In this document: piece by piece, positions 38,874 to 48,414 of the stretch
How the letters are laid out: every line of letters starts with the position of its first letter
Numbering within the stretch: position 1 is the stretch's first letter
Assembly (NCBI GenBank): GCA_023439125.1
Contig: JAEXOU010000005.1
Location: forward strand, 248,001-312,000
Source: Bacillota bacterium
GTDB taxonomy: Bacteria; Bacillota; Clostridia; Lachnospirales; Lachnospiraceae
Direction of reading: 5' to 3'
DNA: 64,000 bases
Translations under genes and position numbers: made by a program
The notes under the pieces: generated by a model
What the model was told of the DNA's origin: nothing
The model's input: only the letters and a program-made list of their open reading frames with translations
Databases searched by the model: none

Positions 38874-39638
38874 ATGGAATTAATATCAGTTACGAAAGAA
38901 AATTTAGAGAAAGAGCATATTTGTTGTGCGATTTCAAATAACAAGGATTGCCAAGTGATTTCAAAAAAAGCATGGATGGAGCAACGATTCGATGAAGGAT
39001 TAGTGTTTCTGAAAGCAAACGTTCGAGGCAAATGTTTTATCGAGTATGTTCCTGCAGAATATGCATGGACTCCAATAGAGGCAGATAATTATATGTACAT
39101 AAATTGTCTATGGGTATCTGGCCAGTTTAAGGGACAAGGATACTCGAACCTTTTGTTAGAGGAATGTATGAAAGATGCAAAGGAGAAAGGAAAGAAAGGT
39201 GTTGTTATCTTATCTTCCAAGAAGAAAATGGGGTTCTTATCTGACTATAAGTACCTAGTCTATAAAGGTTTTGAAGAAGTTGACTTTGTGGAACCTTATT
39301 TTGTATTAATGTGTATGAGTTTTGATCAAACTGCAAAAAAACCACAGTTTAAAGAAGTTTTAAAGAGCAAAGAAAAGAAATCAGAGAAGAAAGATGGATT
39401 TGTACTTTATTATACAAGCCAATGTCCATTTACAGCGAAATATGTACCATTACTAAAACAGATTGCTGATGAGAGAAATGTAAAAATGGAGACGATTCAC
39501 ATAAAGACTGCAGTAGATGCTAAAAATGTGCCCTCTCCTTTTACTACCTTTGCGCTTTTCTATAATGGAGAGTTTATCACACATGAAATCTTGTCAGAAA
39601 AGAAATTTGAGATGTTACTAGAAAGTAAGGGGTATTAG
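38874..39638 (+). CDS. YoaP-like GNAT acetyltransferase with thioredoxin-like C-terminal domain
   Basis: The ATG at 38874 follows GAAGGAG at nine bases and is preferred over that at 38835. Residues 1-145 form a GNAT domain with the acetyl-CoA loop GQFKGQGYSN. Residues 165-255 match the YoaP C-terminal domain, which has a thioredoxin-like pattern (LYYTSQCPFTAKYVP, with a single cysteine instead of CxxC). B. subtilis YoaP is uncharacterised. The stop is followed immediately by the WYL regulator, so both form an operon. Confidence 0.85.
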   Translation: MELISVTKENLEKEHICCAISNNKDCQVISKKAWMEQRFDEGLVFLKANVRGKCFIEYVPAEYAWTPIEADNYMYINCLWVSGQFKGQGYSNLLLEECMKDAKEKGKKGVVILSSKKKMGFLSDYKYLVYKGFEEVDFVEPYFVLMCMSFDQTAKKPQFKEVLKSKEKKSEKKDGFVLYYTSQCPFTAKYVPLLKQIADERNVKMETIHIKTAVDAKNVPSPFTTFALFYNGEFITHEILSEKKFEMLLESKGY

Positions 39639-40538
39639 ATGCAACTTGGTAGATTGTTTGAAATTGTATATATCTTAATGGAACGAGAAAGAGTAACTGC
39701 GAATGAGCTGGCTGCTCATTTTGAAGTGTCAATCAGGACGATTTACAGAGATGTAGAAACACTTTCTGCCTCTGGAATTCCGGTGTATATGAGTAAAGGA
39801 AAGGGTGGGGGGATTTCGATACTCCCAAACTTTGTTTTCAACAAATCCTTAATTACAGAAGAAGAAAAAAGGGAGATATTAGCCTCCTTGCAAGCAGTCG
39901 AGACAGTAGGTTTAGAAGAAAAAACAACAGCCTTAAAGAAATTAAGAAATGTGTTTGGAATTAACGATATTGACTGGATCGAGGTTGATTTTGGATTTTG
40001 GTCCGATGGAAAAAAAGAAGCCGTAATTTTCAAAACTTTGAAAACAGTAATCCTTGAGAAAAAGGAGATTAGTTTTCAATACATAGGTATCAAGGATACA
40101 ACGAGTAGAATCATAGAACCATTAAAATTAGTATTTAAAGGAGCATCCTGGTATTTATATGGTTATTGTAAGTTACGTAACGATTATCGATTTTTTAAAC
40201 TAAAGAGAATCAAAGAACTGAAGGTGTTGAATATTCCGTTTCTAAGAATTACACCAGGTCAAGTTTTATCTGAGAATACGTATGTCGAAGAAGGAAATAT
40301 GATCCATATAAAGCTTCAGATTGCTCCGCAAGAAGCTTACCGAGTATATGATGAATTTATTAATTATAAGTTGTTAGAGGATGGAAGTTTTCTCGTTGAA
40401 GATACGGTAAATGATAACGAATGGCTAATTTCTCGTTTGATTAGTTATGGGGAGCACCTAAAAGTGCTAGAACCGATCGAGCTAAAAGAGAGATTGATAG
40501 AAAAACTAAGAAAAATGTTAGATGTAGAAAGCACATGA
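39639..40538 (+). CDS. WYL-domain transcriptional regulator
   Basis: This 299-residue protein has an N-terminal winged helix of the HTH_11 type (residues 3-58, with RTIYRDVETLSASGIPV) and a WYL domain from about 135 on (SWYLYGYCKLRNDYRFFKLKRI near 181, holding WYL-like and arginine residues). WYL domains sense nucleic acid or small-molecule ligands. The ATG directly follows the stop of the YoaP-like gene, so the two are translated together. It probably controls its own operon; the inverted repeat at 38713 is a candidate site. Confidence 0.92.
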   Translation: MQLGRLFEIVYILMERERVTANELAAHFEVSIRTIYRDVETLSASGIPVYMSKGKGGGISILPNFVFNKSLITEEEKREILASLQAVETVGLEEKTTALKKLRNVFGINDIDWIEVDFGFWSDGKKEAVIFKTLKTVILEKKEISFQYIGIKDTTSRIIEPLKLVFKGASWYLYGYCKLRNDYRFFKLKRIKELKVLNIPFLRITPGQVLSENTYVEEGNMIHIKLQIAPQEAYRVYDEFINYKLLEDGSFLVEDTVNDNEWLISRLISYGEHLKVLEPIELKERLIEKLRKMLDVEST

Positions 40539-40634
40539 TGGAGCTTGTACACGTAAGAGTCCTTTCGATTGAATCATGTGGGTGGGTATGATATAATTAC
40601 ATCAGTTTTAATTAAACTTGAAAGGGATATTTCA

Positions 40635-41441
40635 ATGAGCAAATTTACATATAATTCGACTGTCATCGAATACGAAATCATTGGTAATGGTACTCCCATA
40701 CTGTTTTTACATGGCTGGGGTATGGACAGGAGAATGATGACGGGGTGCTTTGAGCCAGTATTCGCTAATCTTAATAACTATCGCAGAATATACATAGACC
40801 TGCCAGGAATGGGCTTATCAACAGCAGGTGATGTTACCAGTTCTGACGATATGTTGGTGATTTTACATACCTTTGCAGAAGAAATCATTGGAGAGGAATT
40901 CATAATTGCAGGTGAGTCATACGGAGGATACCTTGCAAGAGGATTTGTAAAGGAATATCCCCAAATGGTAAACGGTGTAATTCTTCTTTGTCCTTTGGTC
41001 TACCCTGGTTCAAGACAAGGCAGAGTTGAACCTTTAACAGTTATCAAGCGTGACGATGAATTTTTAGGCACACTTACAAAGGAGCAATATGACAGTTTTA
41101 CATATATGAATGTAGTTCTGACTCAATCCGTGTATGAACGTTACAGCAAGGACATTATGCCTGCGATTGAAATCCAGAATAGACATTTTCTGGATGATGT
41201 TCTCAATGGAAGCTGTACCTTTGATGTGGATCAGCTTGAGCAACCGTTTGAGGCGCCTTGCTTGATTATAGTAGGAAAACAGGATACAGAGGTAGGTTAT
41301 AAGGACCAGTTTGATCTGTTGAAGAGTTACCCTAATGCGACATACTGTGCTATTAATGGGGCAGGTCATAATTTACAAATCGAACAGCCTGAGCTGTTTG
41401 AAATTATAGTAAAACAATGGTTGGTTGACTCCTATTCATAG
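40635..41441 (+). CDS. Alpha/beta hydrolase
   Basis: From the ATG at 40635 (AAAGGG nine bases upstream; the open frame starts at 40569), the protein has 268 residues. The nucleophile elbow is GESYGG with Ser95, the oxyanion loop HGWGMD follows the first core strand, and the catalytic histidine is in GAGHNLQIEQP near 250. It belongs to the general esterase/lactonase/hydrolase superfamily; the substrate cannot be inferred. It is followed by a short gap and the alcohol dehydrogenase gene with its own ribosome binding site. Confidence 0.88.
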   Translation: MSKFTYNSTVIEYEIIGNGTPILFLHGWGMDRRMMTGCFEPVFANLNNYRRIYIDLPGMGLSTAGDVTSSDDMLVILHTFAEEIIGEEFIIAGESYGGYLARGFVKEYPQMVNGVILLCPLVYPGSRQGRVEPLTVIKRDDEFLGTLTKEQYDSFTYMNVVLTQSVYERYSKDIMPAIEIQNRHFLDDVLNGSCTFDVDQLEQPFEAPCLIIVGKQDTEVGYKDQFDLLKSYPNATYCAINGAGHNLQIEQPELFEIIVKQWLVDSYS

Positions 41442-41524
41442 GAGCTACATCTTATAATATTGTTAGAATTAACTAGCCTTTGTTACTTTTGGCGAAAGTA
41501 ATGAAATGAAAGGAGATGTTACTT

Positions 41525-42694
41525 ATGAACAGTTTTGTATATAGCATACCTACGAAAGTATATTTCGGAGAAAATCAGTTGGGACATCTAGGTGAAGAAC
41601 TTAGTAAGTATGGAAAGAAGGTCTTAATGACTTATGGAGGTGGCTCCATTAAGAAATCTGGTCTTTATGATCGAGTAGTTGCAGAAGTCAAGAATGCGGG
41701 CCTTGAACTTTTTGAATTATCAGGTATTGAGCCGAATCCAAGAGTTTCATCAGTCAATGCAGGAGCAGAAATCTGTAAGAAAGAAGGCATTGACGTTTTG
41801 TTAGCAGTAGGCGGTGGCTCTGTGATCGATTGCACGAAGTTTATCGGTGTAGCTGCATTTTATGATGGCGATGGATGGGATGTTTCTTTAGGAAAGGCAC
41901 CAGCAGATCAATGCCTTCCAATCATTGATATCCTAACACTTTCAGCAACAGGTTCTGAGATGGACAATTGTGGTGTAATTAGTAATCCAGAGACACAAGA
42001 CAAGATAGGAAATGGTTATGAAATCATGCGACCTAAAGTATCCTTCCTTGATCCAACACTTACATATAGTGTCAACAAATATCAGACGGCATGTGGAGCA
42101 TCCGATATTTTAAATCATATTATGGAAGTTTATTTTACAATGGAACAAGATCTGTACATGTTAGATACGATGATGGAAGGTCTTATGAAAACAGTCTTTA
42201 AATATACACCAATTGCTCTTGAAAAACCGGATGATTATGAAGCAAGAGCGAATCTGATGTGGGCTTCTTCCTGGGCAATTAATGGATTTGTTTCGGGTGG
42301 AAAACAACATGCATGGAGTTGTCATCCAATCGAACATGAGCTTTCTGCAATTTATGACATTACCCACGGGTTAGGACTTGCAATTATTGCGCCTAGATGG
42401 ATGGAGTATACGTTAAGCGAAAAGACGGTGTCCAAATTCTATCAGTTTGGAGTTAATGTATTTGGCATTGACGCCTCACTTTCCCCAATGGAAGTTGCTA
42501 AGAAGAGTATTGAGATGCTTAAGGAATTTTTATTTGATACCCTCGGGTTACAAAGCACATTGACTGAGATTGGGATTGATGAAACACACTTTATTGTTAT
42601 GGCGAAAAAAGCCGTTGAATTAGGGTATCTGTCTTATGCATTCGTACCTTTAGGTGAGAAGGATGTAGTAAATATCTTTAAGATGTGTCTATAA
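41525..42694 (+). CDS. Iron/zinc-containing alcohol dehydrogenase, YqhD/BdhA type
   Basis: The 389-residue enzyme (ATG at 41525, AAAGGAG nine bases upstream; the ATG at 41516 lies too close to the site) reduces aldehydes to alcohols with NAD(P)H. The metal ligands fall at Asp194, His198, His267 and His281, the same numbers as in E. coli YqhD. The loop YGGGS near 37-41 matches the NADPH-binding position of that group, and AVGGGSVID lies at 95-103. In clostridia such enzymes act as butanol/ethanol dehydrogenases or detoxify aldehydes. The terminator follows the stop directly. Confidence 0.93.
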   Translation: MNSFVYSIPTKVYFGENQLGHLGEELSKYGKKVLMTYGGGSIKKSGLYDRVVAEVKNAGLELFELSGIEPNPRVSSVNAGAEICKKEGIDVLLAVGGGSVIDCTKFIGVAAFYDGDGWDVSLGKAPADQCLPIIDILTLSATGSEMDNCGVISNPETQDKIGNGYEIMRPKVSFLDPTLTYSVNKYQTACGASDILNHIMEVYFTMEQDLYMLDTMMEGLMKTVFKYTPIALEKPDDYEARANLMWASSWAINGFVSGGKQHAWSCHPIEHELSAIYDITHGLGLAIIAPRWMEYTLSEKTVSKFYQFGVNVFGIDASLSPMEVAKKSIEMLKEFLFDTLGLQSTLTEIGIDETHFIVMAKKAVELGYLSYAFVPLGEKDVVNIFKMCL

Positions 42695-42697
42695 GCC

Positions 42698-42724
42698 AGC
42701 CGAGGAGCAATCCTCGGCTTTGAT
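42698..42724 (+). terminator. Intrinsic terminator after the alcohol dehydrogenase
   Basis: AGCCGAGGA and TCCTCGGCT form a perfect nine-base stem with a GCAA tetraloop, then TTTGAT. Confidence 0.8.
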
Positions 42725-42811
42725 CAATTTCAAAAGAGTTATGCAAATTTAACCGAACAATAAATCATTTCTAAAATTTAGAGATGATAGAAACTTAGAA
42801 AGGGGTAACCT

Positions 42812-43588
42812 ATGAATTTTACAAATAAAAGTATATTACAGATTGCGATGCAACAATCTGCATATGATGCGAATTGCGATAGCAGTGATTTTCTTAGGAA
42901 AGAAAATGTTGTTGTCTTATCGAAAGAAAATCCGAACGCAAGAAAATATCTCACACTTCCTCTGGATTGCAATTTGATATCCTATGGTAATAATATCGTA
43001 GCAACCGTAAATGAGAAGTATCAGGACGTTGTATCTCAATATATTAACACATATCCTATTGAGCATTGCTTTGAAACTCCTAATTTACATGTACTTAATG
43101 ATATCATGCAAAAGGATAACCTAAGAATATGTTTTATGGCAGAATATTTTCTTCCAGATTTGGATGAACTGAAAGCCTTGGATTGTAACTATGAACTAAG
43201 AATATTACATCCTAGTGATTTTGCCACTTTATACTGTGATCAGTTTAGCAATGCTTTGTGTGAAAAGCGAAAAGAACTAGATGTTCTTGGAGTTGGAGCA
43301 TACGATGGGACAAAATTAATTGCTCTGGCAGCATGTTCCGCAGATTGTGAGAAGATGTGGCAAATTGGTGTAGATGTTCTTTACGATTATCGTAGACAAG
43401 GGATCGCATCTGCGCTTACGAGTCGATTAGCACTTGAAATATTAGAACGTGATAAAGTTCCATTCTACTGCGCTGCATGGTCCAATATTAAATCAGTTCG
43501 TAATGCAATAAAAAGTGGCTTTCGCCCAGCTTGGGTAGAAATGACGGTAAAAAGTTCATCATTTGTTGATGAAATGAATGGGAAATAG
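42812..43588 (+). CDS. GNAT family acetyltransferase
   Basis: This 258-residue protein has a poorly conserved N-terminal half and a C-terminal GNAT fold with the acetyl-CoA loop YRRQGIAS near 194-201, followed by the strand ALTSRLALEIL. It probably acetylates an amine or protein N-terminus; the target is unknown. The next gene, also a GNAT protein, begins nine bases after the stop behind AGGAGAT, so they form an operon. The ribosome binding site is AAAGGGG. Confidence 0.85.
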   Translation: MNFTNKSILQIAMQQSAYDANCDSSDFLRKENVVVLSKENPNARKYLTLPLDCNLISYGNNIVATVNEKYQDVVSQYINTYPIEHCFETPNLHVLNDIMQKDNLRICFMAEYFLPDLDELKALDCNYELRILHPSDFATLYCDQFSNALCEKRKELDVLGVGAYDGTKLIALAACSADCEKMWQIGVDVLYDYRRQGIASALTSRLALEILERDKVPFYCAAWSNIKSVRNAIKSGFRPAWVEMTVKSSSFVDEMNGK

Positions 43589-43597
43589 GAGATAAGA

Positions 43598-44644
43598 ATG
43601 ATATATCAATTGCAAAAAAGCGATTTCTATAAGGTGGAAGGTTTAATCAAGAATAGTAATCATGAGTTGTCTGTAAAAGCCGTAATTCGTGGTACTTCTC
43701 TTGGAGAAATCTATGTAGATAATTTGGAAAAACCTTTGTCTACTCTAATTAAGACAACAGAGTGCAACTTAGTAGCAGGGAAGTCAGACAATAAACTTTT
43801 TAATGATGGAGTTAAGGAAGAGCTTGATTTCTTTGACACAGTAACATGTGATGATGAGGGCTGGGAAACTAGGATAGAAGAAATTCATACTAATATAGCT
43901 TTGAGAAAATATGTTAGAAGATATTATGAATTAGAAGAACTTAAATATGTTGATTACAAAAGAAACTTAGACCGTCAGTATACAATCGAATATGTAAATG
44001 CAGATAATCTGAAGGAGTTGGATTTTGAAAATAGTGATAAAATCAGAGATTGGATTCAACTCGAGGACATAAGTGCATTTAAGGATAAATGCTTTGGAGC
44101 ATACATAAGAATCGACAATAAAATTGTAAGTATGAGTTTGGTAGATTGTATTGTAGATGACAGAATAGAAATCGGAGTTAATACGCAAAAGGAATATCAA
44201 AATAGAGGCTTAGGCGCAATTGTAACAGCCGCTACAGTAAATTCATGTATCTCCAAAGGAATTCATACAATAGGCTGGCATTGTGTTGATAGCAATATTG
44301 GTTCCATAAAGACTGCAGAAAAAGTGGGATTTCAATTGATAAAGACATACAGTTCCTTTACCCCTTATCCACCAATTGAAAACGATACTGACCTAACGAA
44401 AGATCAATGGTGTGAGTGGGCGACATATTATTCAAAGATGAATAAAATACAGCCAAATTACTACTGGTTATGCGCTCAGTGTTGGGCAAAGGCATCAAAC
44501 ATGGAGGAGACCATTGAGAATATTATGAAATTAATCGAGACAGAGCAGATGTGGTTTGTTGAGTATCTACCTTATATTGATGCCTTCAAAGCTTTTGATA
44601 ATCAAAAGGAATGGCAACAATTATTAAGCCTGATAGATAAATAA
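43598..44644 (+). CDS. Two-part GNAT-family acetyltransferase
   Basis: The 348-residue protein has a degenerate N-terminal region (about 1-125) and a GNAT domain (about 126-260) with the acetyl-CoA loop YQNRGLGA near 202. The C-terminal tail (262-348) has aromatic segments, including YYWLCAQCWAKA near 290. Such enlarged GNAT proteins are common in clostridia and poorly characterised. It is co-transcribed with the GNAT gene upstream, and the pair may modify the same kind of substrate. Confidence 0.8.
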   Translation: MIYQLQKSDFYKVEGLIKNSNHELSVKAVIRGTSLGEIYVDNLEKPLSTLIKTTECNLVAGKSDNKLFNDGVKEELDFFDTVTCDDEGWETRIEEIHTNIALRKYVRRYYELEELKYVDYKRNLDRQYTIEYVNADNLKELDFENSDKIRDWIQLEDISAFKDKCFGAYIRIDNKIVSMSLVDCIVDDRIEIGVNTQKEYQNRGLGAIVTAATVNSCISKGIHTIGWHCVDSNIGSIKTAEKVGFQLIKTYSSFTPYPPIENDTDLTKDQWCEWATYYSKMNKIQPNYYWLCAQCWAKASNMEETIENIMKLIETEQMWFVEYLPYIDAFKAFDNQKEWQQLLSLIDK

Positions 44645-44741
44645 AACATTTATTACAAGCTCTGAATAAACAAGCACTGAAAATACTACTAGCTGTGAAA
44701 ATATTACTAGCTCCGAATATGATAAAAATAGACTTAATTGG

Positions 44742-44770
44742 TTGAAGATTCCATACAATTGTGTTATAAT
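44742..44770 (+). promoter_or_regulatory. Promoter of the Big2 surface protein gene
   Basis: TTGAAG (44742-44747), a 17-base spacer and a perfect TATAAT (44765-44770). Upstream, 'AATA(C/T)TACTAGCT' occurs twice (near 44681 and 44700). Confidence 0.7.
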
Positions 44771-44827
44771 ATCATTGTTATCAGCAATTACTAAGAGATA
44801 AAAAACAATTTACAAGGAGAGAAAATT

Positions 44828-46234
44828 ATGGAAAAAAACAAAAGCTTATTTCGTGTGTTTTTAACCGTAGTACTAACACTTTGTTTGATCGTTTTTATTG
44901 TCCCTGTGACATCAGTTAGTGCTGCAACAAAATCATTGAATTACAAAAAGAAAACAATTGAAGCAACCAAAAGTTTTACACTAGCAGTCAAAAATGCTGC
45001 AAAAACTGATAAAATCAAATTCAGTACAGATAACAAAAATATCGCAAAAGTAACTTCAAAAGGAAAAGTGACAGGTGTAGCACCAGGAACAGCAAAAATC
45101 ACAGTCAAACTAACAGACAGCAATAAGAAAACAAGTACATATTCCTGCAAAGTTACAGTAACTTCATTGTATGTTCCTACGATTTCTGAAATGGCAGTAA
45201 CCCTAGATGGAGATTTTGTATTAGATTCCTCTCCTAAGGTTCAAGTTTCATTTGTAGTAGATAAGAAAACGAATGCTACCGTTCGCGTTTATAATTCTTC
45301 GGATGAAGTAGTATATCAAAAGTCAATGAATGTATCTAAGAATAAGAAGAACACATTAACATGGAACGGAAAAACAACAAAGGGTAAACTAGTTGAGGAA
45401 GATAATTACTATTTTGAGATTACCTCTGATACCGCAAGTGTTAAAAGTGATTATTTCTATGCATATGAAACAAGTGTATTCGCCAGTGGCTCTGGTTCAG
45501 AGAGCAATCCTTATGAAATCGCGAATATCGAACAATTTAAAAAGATGGTCGCACATAATAAATGTTCCTTCTACATGTCAGCTGATTTAGATCTTGAATA
45601 TGGTACGCTAAATGGTTTATTTTCTGAGGATTGTCCATTCAATGGAACATTAGATGGTAAAGGTCATACGATTTCCAACATTGCGATGAATCCTTCCTCC
45701 ATATTTATGGCAATAGGAAAAGATGGAGCAATCAAGAATTTGAATGTTAATAGCATTTCAAAGACGGATGGTCATTTTGCAATGTTTATTCAAACAAATG
45801 AAGGATTAATCGAGAATTGTTCGATTCTGAATGCACAATCAGGAAGTGGTTTTGCAGCTCCTTTAGTATATTATAACAATGGAACAGTTAAGAAATGTCA
45901 CGCAGAAGGAATGATTGGGACTACCAGTCGTAGCATTGAAGAATCTGGTTTGGTTATGAAAAATCAAGCAGGCGGAAAAATCATGAACTCAACCTCTTCT
46001 GTAACCATCAAGACCGTAGGGCAAGGTGGATGGGGTCATACCATCGGTGGAATTGCATCTGTTAATAATGGCTTAATTATCAACTGCAATACAAGCGGAA
46101 CTTATTCCACAAGTAGATATTCCTCTTGTCATATGGGAACGATTGCTGGCTATAGTGATGGTGTCATTACAAATTGCTATGGAACTGCAACAGGTGTACC
46201 AGTTGTAGGAGCTGGAACTGGTGTGATTAATTAA
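44828..46234 (+). CDS. Secreted surface protein with Big2, FlgD-like and GLUG-type domains
   Basis: The 468-residue protein has a signal peptide (cleavage likely after VSA near 33). It then has a bacterial Ig-like Big2 domain (about 34-112, with STDNKNIAKVTSKGKVTGVA), a FlgD-like Ig fold (about 118-205, TLTWNGKTTKGKLV), and a C-terminal beta-helix region with GLUG-like repeats (about 230-468, IENCSILNAQ, IINCNTSGTY). There are no LPXTG, SLH or choline-binding motifs, so attachment is unclear. It may bind cell wall, carbohydrate or other surfaces. It has a strong single promoter and an AAGGAGAG site. Confidence 0.85.
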   Translation: MEKNKSLFRVFLTVVLTLCLIVFIVPVTSVSAATKSLNYKKKTIEATKSFTLAVKNAAKTDKIKFSTDNKNIAKVTSKGKVTGVAPGTAKITVKLTDSNKKTSTYSCKVTVTSLYVPTISEMAVTLDGDFVLDSSPKVQVSFVVDKKTNATVRVYNSSDEVVYQKSMNVSKNKKNTLTWNGKTTKGKLVEEDNYYFEITSDTASVKSDYFYAYETSVFASGSGSESNPYEIANIEQFKKMVAHNKCSFYMSADLDLEYGTLNGLFSEDCPFNGTLDGKGHTISNIAMNPSSIFMAIGKDGAIKNLNVNSISKTDGHFAMFIQTNEGLIENCSILNAQSGSGFAAPLVYYNNGTVKKCHAEGMIGTTSRSIEESGLVMKNQAGGKIMNSTSSVTIKTVGQGGWGHTIGGIASVNNGLIINCNTSGTYSTSRYSSCHMGTIAGYSDGVITNCYGTATGVPVVGAGTGVIN

Positions 46235-46251
46235 CTAAAATAGTATGAAAC

Positions 46252-46481
46252 GAGCTGTCGTACGAATGGCGGCAAGAATAAAGAATTAAGAATGAAGAAT
46301 AAAGGATAAAGGATAAAGAATAAAGAATAAAGAATAAAGAATAAAGAATGAAGGGTAATGGTATATTTTCTTCGAAACTCTATGCTTATAACTCCACAAA
46401 ATGCGTGTGGGCTTGTAAGCTACTCCGAAAATACCATCACCCTTCATTTGTTTATTTAATCTTCAACTAGTGCGAAGCCTC
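46252..46481. repeat. Family A hairpin repeat, copy 3 (degenerate, with expanded left arm)
   Basis: The outer arms GAGCTGTCGTACGA and TAGTGCGAAGCCTC pair only in part. The middle arms GAATGAAGGGTAATGG and CCATCACCCTTCATT pair with one mismatch. The core has diverged (TTCGAAACTC where other copies read TTCGGCGCGC). The left arm is enlarged by heptamer repeats. This is the most decayed family A copy. Confidence 0.7.
46273..46352 (+). repeat. Tandem heptamer repeat (AAGAATA type)
   Basis: About eleven units of AAGAATA or AAGGATA, the last four identical, lie inside the left arm of the family A element. They are a candidate for length variation between strains. Confidence 0.85.
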
Positions 46482-46518
46482 TTATTGTATCATAAGATAG
46501 TTCTTTTAGCTTCCTAGT

Positions 46519-46546
46519 TTGAAAAATATCTTGTTTATGTTATACT
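46519..46546 (+). promoter_or_regulatory. Exonuclease III gene promoter
   Basis: TTGAAA (46519-46524), a 16-base spacer and TATACT (46541-46546), giving a leader of about 125 bases with no clear structure. Confidence 0.6.
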
Positions 46547-46678
46547 GTTTTGTGATAGGTGTTCATACTTTAGGTTACAATATACATTTAGATTATGAAT
46601 AGACGAAAAGTCATAAAGTGACGAAAATCAAAATTAACGATCGATTACGATAAAACGTTATATAAAGAAAGGTGCAAT

Positions 46679-47434
46679 ATGAAATTAATATCATGGAATG
46701 TAAATGGAATTCGAGCTTGTATTCAAAAAGGATTTATGGATTTCTTTCATCAAGTAGATGCAGATATTTTCTGTATTCAAGAAAGTAAATTGCAAGCAGG
46801 TCAGATTGAGTTGGAGTTAGATGGTTACCATCAGTATTGGAATTATGCCGAAAAGAAAGGATATTCTGGTACTGCGATCTTTACAAAAAAAGAGCCAATC
46901 AGTGTATTCTATGGGATTGATATACCAGAACACGATCAAGAAGGACGAGTTATTACACTAGAGTTTGAAGACTTTTATATGATTACAGTATATACTCCAA
47001 ACTCACAAAATGAACTCGCAAGATTACCATATCGTATGGAGTGGGAGGATGCCTTCCTTTCCTACTTAAAAAAGTTAGAAGAAACAAAGCCAGTCATTGT
47101 ATGTGGTGATTTAAATGTAGCTCATAAGGAAATTGACTTAAAAAATCCTAAGTCCAATCAAACGAATGCAGGTTTTACCATTCAAGAAAGAGAAAAATTC
47201 AGTAATCTATTAGCTGCAGGATTTATCGATACTTTCCGTTATTTTCACCCTGATCTTGAGGGTATGTACTCTTGGTGGTCCTATCGCTTTAAAGCGAGAG
47301 AAAAGAATGCAGGCTGGCGTATCGACTATTTTATTACGTCAGAAAGCTTAAAGGATGAATTAAAAGACGTTAAAATACACACTGAAATCTTTGGTTCTGA
47401 TCATTGTCCTGTGGAATTGAATATCTTTGACTAA
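46679..47434 (+). CDS. xth: Exodeoxyribonuclease III / AP endonuclease
   Basis: This 251-residue enzyme cuts DNA at abasic sites and removes 3' blocks in base-excision repair. The family opening KLISWNVNGIRA gives the metal-site Asn7, FCIQESKLQ gives the catalytic Glu35, GDLNVAHKEIDL lies near 142, and GSDHCPVEL closes the protein. It is the ExoA type common in Firmicutes. The start follows AAAGGTG. It stands alone. Confidence 0.95.
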   Translation: MKLISWNVNGIRACIQKGFMDFFHQVDADIFCIQESKLQAGQIELELDGYHQYWNYAEKKGYSGTAIFTKKEPISVFYGIDIPEHDQEGRVITLEFEDFYMITVYTPNSQNELARLPYRMEWEDAFLSYLKKLEETKPVIVCGDLNVAHKEIDLKNPKSNQTNAGFTIQEREKFSNLLAAGFIDTFRYFHPDLEGMYSWWSYRFKAREKNAGWRIDYFITSESLKDELKDVKIHTEIFGSDHCPVELNIFD

Positions 47435-47515
47435 AAATAAATATTCCAACCTTCTTGTATTAGATAGTTGTATATCTGTAATTGAAAATAACCAGATAGA
47501 AAGAGGAAGATAATT

Positions 47516-48202
47516 ATGGGATTCATAAAATGTCCTGAATGTGGAAGAAAAAACATATCGGAATCAGAAGAAATATGTCCTAATTGTTGTTATGGAATAA
47601 AGGCATATTACGACTTGATAAAGCAAGAAGAGGAAAGACAAGAAATAGCAAGACAAGAACAGGCAAGGCAAGAACAAGTAAGACAAGAACAAGTCAGACA
47701 AATGAAAGTAAGACAAGAAAAGGTAAAACAAGAATTAGCAAGACAAGAACAGGCAAGACAAGAAAAAATCAAACAAGTAGAATTGAAGAAAAGACAAATT
47801 GAACTAGCAGAATGGAAGTATCGCGAAGAATGCATTAAACATGTTCCTAGGCCGAAAGGGCCAAAAGTAGCTATACCAATTCTGGTATTACTATCCTCTA
47901 CAGTAAATTTTATGATGGCAAAATGGGAATTTGCAGGTCCGAAAACAGAACCATCTTATGACCCTATTTCTGGAATTTTTTTCATTGTACTTGGTACTTA
48001 CTTAATGTGTTGTACAATATATTTATTCTATCGGAGTATGAAGAGATATCAGCTTTCTAAAACAAACTTTGAGGAATATCAAAGACTATCTATAAGTCAT
48101 AGTGAAAGAATAAAAGAAGATATAATTGACGAAGCCAGGAAGAAATTAGTTCGTAAATATACTTATCATCGTTTATTTGAAAAGAAGCAGCCAAAATTAT
48201 AA
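47516..48202 (+). CDS. Zinc-ribbon membrane protein with Gln/Glu/Arg coiled-coil repeats
   Basis: The 228-residue protein has an N-terminal zinc ribbon (CPECGRKN...CPNC, four cysteines), then a highly repetitive coil (about 40-85) of units such as RQEQA and RQEQV. Two membrane helices follow (about 118-135 and 148-170), and then a charged C-terminal tail. The coil is encoded by 15-base tandem units, which make the opposite strand look like a cysteine-rich frame. Layout parallels the zinc-ribbon protein at 11967. Function unknown. Confidence 0.75.
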   Translation: MGFIKCPECGRKNISESEEICPNCCYGIKAYYDLIKQEEERQEIARQEQARQEQVRQEQVRQMKVRQEKVKQELARQEQARQEKIKQVELKKRQIELAEWKYREECIKHVPRPKGPKVAIPILVLLSSTVNFMMAKWEFAGPKTEPSYDPISGIFFIVLGTYLMCCTIYLFYRSMKRYQLSKTNFEEYQRLSISHSERIKEDIIDEARKKLVRKYTYHRLFEKKQPKL

Positions 48203-48231
48203 GGCAGGAGGCAACTCCTGTCTTATTTTTT
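48201..48231 (+). terminator. Intrinsic terminator after the zinc-ribbon protein gene
   Basis: AAGGCAGGAG and CTCCTGTCTT form a stem with a GCAA loop and one G-T, followed by ATTTTTT. It overlaps the stop codon. Confidence 0.8.
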
Positions 48232-48352
48232 GCAAGCAACACACATTTTTTCATACAGGAGGGGAAAATATTGTATAACACATAAAATATTCCAATAATA
48301 GAAGAAAAATACATTTGAAATATTTACATAATAAGAAAATTAAAGGTTTAAC

Positions 48353-48381
48353 TTGTAAATTGTCAATAAATTTGGTAAACT
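48353..48381 (+). promoter_or_regulatory. Promoter of the 5-oxoproline cluster
   Basis: TTGTAA (48353-48358), a 17-base spacer and TAAACT (48376-48381). A moderate match. Confidence 0.4.
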
Positions 48382-48414
48382 GTCACAAAAAAGTAAATGG
48401 AAAGAGATGAAACT

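Noticed and set aside
47608..47835. Minus-strand cysteine-rich frame
   Set aside because: It is the complement of the RQEQ-type coding repeats of the zinc-ribbon protein; the cysteines result from reading TTGTCT units in the opposite direction.
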